From: DATGZX01 sp035296965
GTDB lineage: Bacteria; Planctomycetota; Planctomycetia; Gemmatales; Gemmataceae
DNA: 31,449 nt
Assembly (NCBI GenBank): GCA_035296965.1
Contig: DATGZX010000069.1
Coordinates: forward strand, 1 to 31,449
Direction: 5' to 3'
This document shows, one piece after another, positions 30,436-31,449 of the stretch. A program made the position numbers and the translations under genes. The first letter of the stretch is position 1; each line of letters begins with the position of its first letter. The notes under the pieces are model-generated. The model did not search any database. It was not told the DNA's origin and was given only the letters and a program-made list of their open reading frames with translations.

Positions 30436-30900
30436 ATGACCAAACGCATCCGCACTACTGAGCGTACCGTCCCACGAATCCGCACCGCTGAGGCCGTCAG
30501 CCGGCGCCTCGAGCCGGCCACCGTCGCCGAAGCGCTGGGCGCCAAGCCCTGCCCGGAGCGCCTCGAAGGACCGCGCGGGCCGATCACCCTCTATGCGCTG
30601 CGCCAGGAGATTGTCCGCCGCCGGCAGTTGAGCGGCGACCGACCGGGGATCGAAGGTACAAACTTCCGTGCCATGATTCCGCTGGGCGACCGCGACTGGC
30701 AGCGCCTCGAAGCCCTGGCCACGGAGCTTTCCGCGGAAGGGTTCACTTCCTCACCCGGCCAAGTCGGCAGCATCCTGTTGTCCCTCGCTTTGCGCTCCCT
30801 GAACAACGACCTGGCCACGCCGGCTGCAGACGACGCCAGCCACACGGCGGCCATCGCCGAGGAACTGGGTACGCGCCTGTCGAACGAGAAATCCCAATGA
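30436..30900 (+). CDS. Hypothetical protein
   Basis: 154 residues from ATG 30436 (AGGA six bases upstream), 10 bp after the interrupted gene. The basic N-terminus MTKRIRTTERTVPRIRTAEA is followed by VSRRLEPATVAEALGAKP, RGPITLYALRQEIVRRRQLS, then GDRDWQRLEALATELSAEGF and SILLSLALRSLNND, helical throughout. It could be a DNA-binding or antitoxin-like protein; not recognised. Confidence 0.65.
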   Translation: MTKRIRTTERTVPRIRTAEAVSRRLEPATVAEALGAKPCPERLEGPRGPITLYALRQEIVRRRQLSGDRPGIEGTNFRAMIPLGDRDWQRLEALATELSAEGFTSSPGQVGSILLSLALRSLNNDLATPAADDASHTAAIAEELGTRLSNEKSQ

Positions 30901-31051
30901 ATATCAGGGACTACGAACAACGAGTGAAAGCGCGCAGTTGCCATCACTGCCTTCGCTCCATCGACTCATCTATCTTCCTTGGTCTCCATGCCGTGAAGGG
31001 GACTGGCAACGGGGCTAGCACTCTGCGAGTTCTGAATTTCCTCTTGCCAAT
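30901..31051. other. Short intergenic stretch, no gene seen
   Basis: Lies between the helical hypothetical gene and the palindrome of the ParE/HigB remnant. A TTGCCA at 31045-31050 could be a -35. Confidence 0.3.
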
Positions 31052-31069
31052 TGTAACTTATAAGTTACA
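31052..31069. promoter_or_regulatory. Perfect 18-bp palindrome, TA operator candidate
   Basis: TGTAACTTATAAGTTACA, fully symmetrical, directly upstream of the ParE/HigB-like remnant. To my recollection, this type of motif is found before RelE/HigB killer genes, where the antitoxin binds. Confidence 0.6.
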
Positions 31070-31413
31070 TTAACAGTCGTACGGAACTTGTCCGTTACCT
31101 CACCGAATCAGGCAGAGATGTCTTCGGCGAGTGGCTGTCGGGGCTTCGTGACCCGCGAGCCATGGCCAAGATTATCGTCAGGATTGACCGACTCGCCGCC
31201 GGAAATCTCGGCGACTGCAAACCAATCCGCGACGGCGTCTGGGAACTTCGGGTGGATTACGGGCCGGGTTACCGTGTTTATTCAACAGTCCGCCATAGGG
31301 CTATAAATACAACAGTCCGCCATAGGGCTATAAATACGGCGTTTCCCGATAACGCCGCTCCAAGTCGGCCAAGAGTATGGGCCGTTTCTTCTTTGATCGC
31401 GCCTTCCTCATGA
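31069..31413 (+). pseudogene. RelE/ParE/HigB-type killer protein, broken at both ends
   Basis: The frame RTELVRYLTESGRDVFGEWL, then SGLRDPRAMAKIIVRIDRLA, GNLGDCKPIRDGVWELRVDY and GPGYRVY is an excellent match to the addiction-module killer family. No ATG/GTG/TTG fits at the start; the nearest in-frame Met, at 31162, is inside the domain, so the start seems lost (an ATT at 31069 is the only option). After GPGYRVY the family's last ~30 residues (the LLxGGDK part) are replaced by the tandem duplication 31284-31337 and unrelated codons to 31413. Confidence 0.75.
31284..31337 (+). repeat. Perfect tandem duplication of 27 bp
   Basis: Positions 31284-31310 and 31311-31337 are identical; the unit contains CGCCATAGGGCTATAAATAC. 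It is in frame (nine codons) and lies exactly where the killer protein loses homology. The unit includes TATAAAT, so it also doubles a -10-like box. Confidence 0.9.
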
Positions 31414-31449
31414 TCTTGCGGCGCTGGAGTGCCTGATGTTGGCAAGCTG

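Overview
This looks like a chromosomal window from a planctomycete, most likely Gemmataceae-like. It has high GC and an ECF sigma factor directly upstream of a large receptor-type Ser/Thr kinase with a DWG (not DFG) motif, a central membrane helix and TPRs. It also has a P-II protein, secreted S8 and S9 peptidases, a Gly/Trp/Tyr-rich exported protein and a Cys/Met-rich protein of a type I associate with planctomycetes. The lineage is inferred from gene style; there is no rRNA here.

Layout: (1) 1-16.2 kb is housekeeping-like. It holds the 3' part of an alpha-glucan phosphorylase; a P-II/pseudo-receiver pair; a small membrane protein; a VOC protein preceded by a duplicated leader; a secreted S8 peptidase + TPR protein pair; a Gly/Trp/Tyr-rich exported protein with its own terminator; the ECF sigma + kinase pair; a DUF1810 protein; an S9 peptidase; a small conserved-looking ORF; and the Cys/Met-rich gene behind a near-consensus promoter. 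It ends in a tRNA-Leu(CAG).

(2) From 16.3 kb to the right edge the window reads as a mobile or accessory region. It opens with an intact tyrosine recombinase 131 bp after the tRNA-Leu, the usual arrangement at an island's integrase end. Next come remnants of an IS91-type unit (integrase N-terminus joined to transposase C-terminus), an intact serine recombinase and an MscS channel. The rest is dominated by toxin-antitoxin genes in all states of repair: an intact DUF104/PIN pair, an antitoxin with a truncated PIN toxin, an intact AbiEi-like/AbiEii pair, a ParE remnant, a ParD-like antitoxin with only the first ~28 codons of its PIN toxin, a small gene with a truncated HNH nuclease, and a ParE/HigB remnant behind a perfect 18-bp palindrome. 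Two unnamed dispersed repeat families (R1, ~198 bp, two direct copies; R2, ~137 bp, two good copies plus a diverged one) lie at several of the break points. A ~80-bp integrase fragment ~7.3 kb downstream of the intact integrase suggests stacked or rearranged islands.

(3) Most interesting: the Cys/Met-rich protein (57 of 157 residues are Cys or Met), the asymmetric decay of TA modules (toxins broken, antitoxin frames open), the repeats at the breaks, an unrecognised ORF interrupted by one in-frame UGA, and an unrecognised two-gene operon at 23.15-23.98 kb. I found no CRISPR array, no rRNA and no convincing right-hand attachment site. All family calls are from reading motifs; no database search was run.
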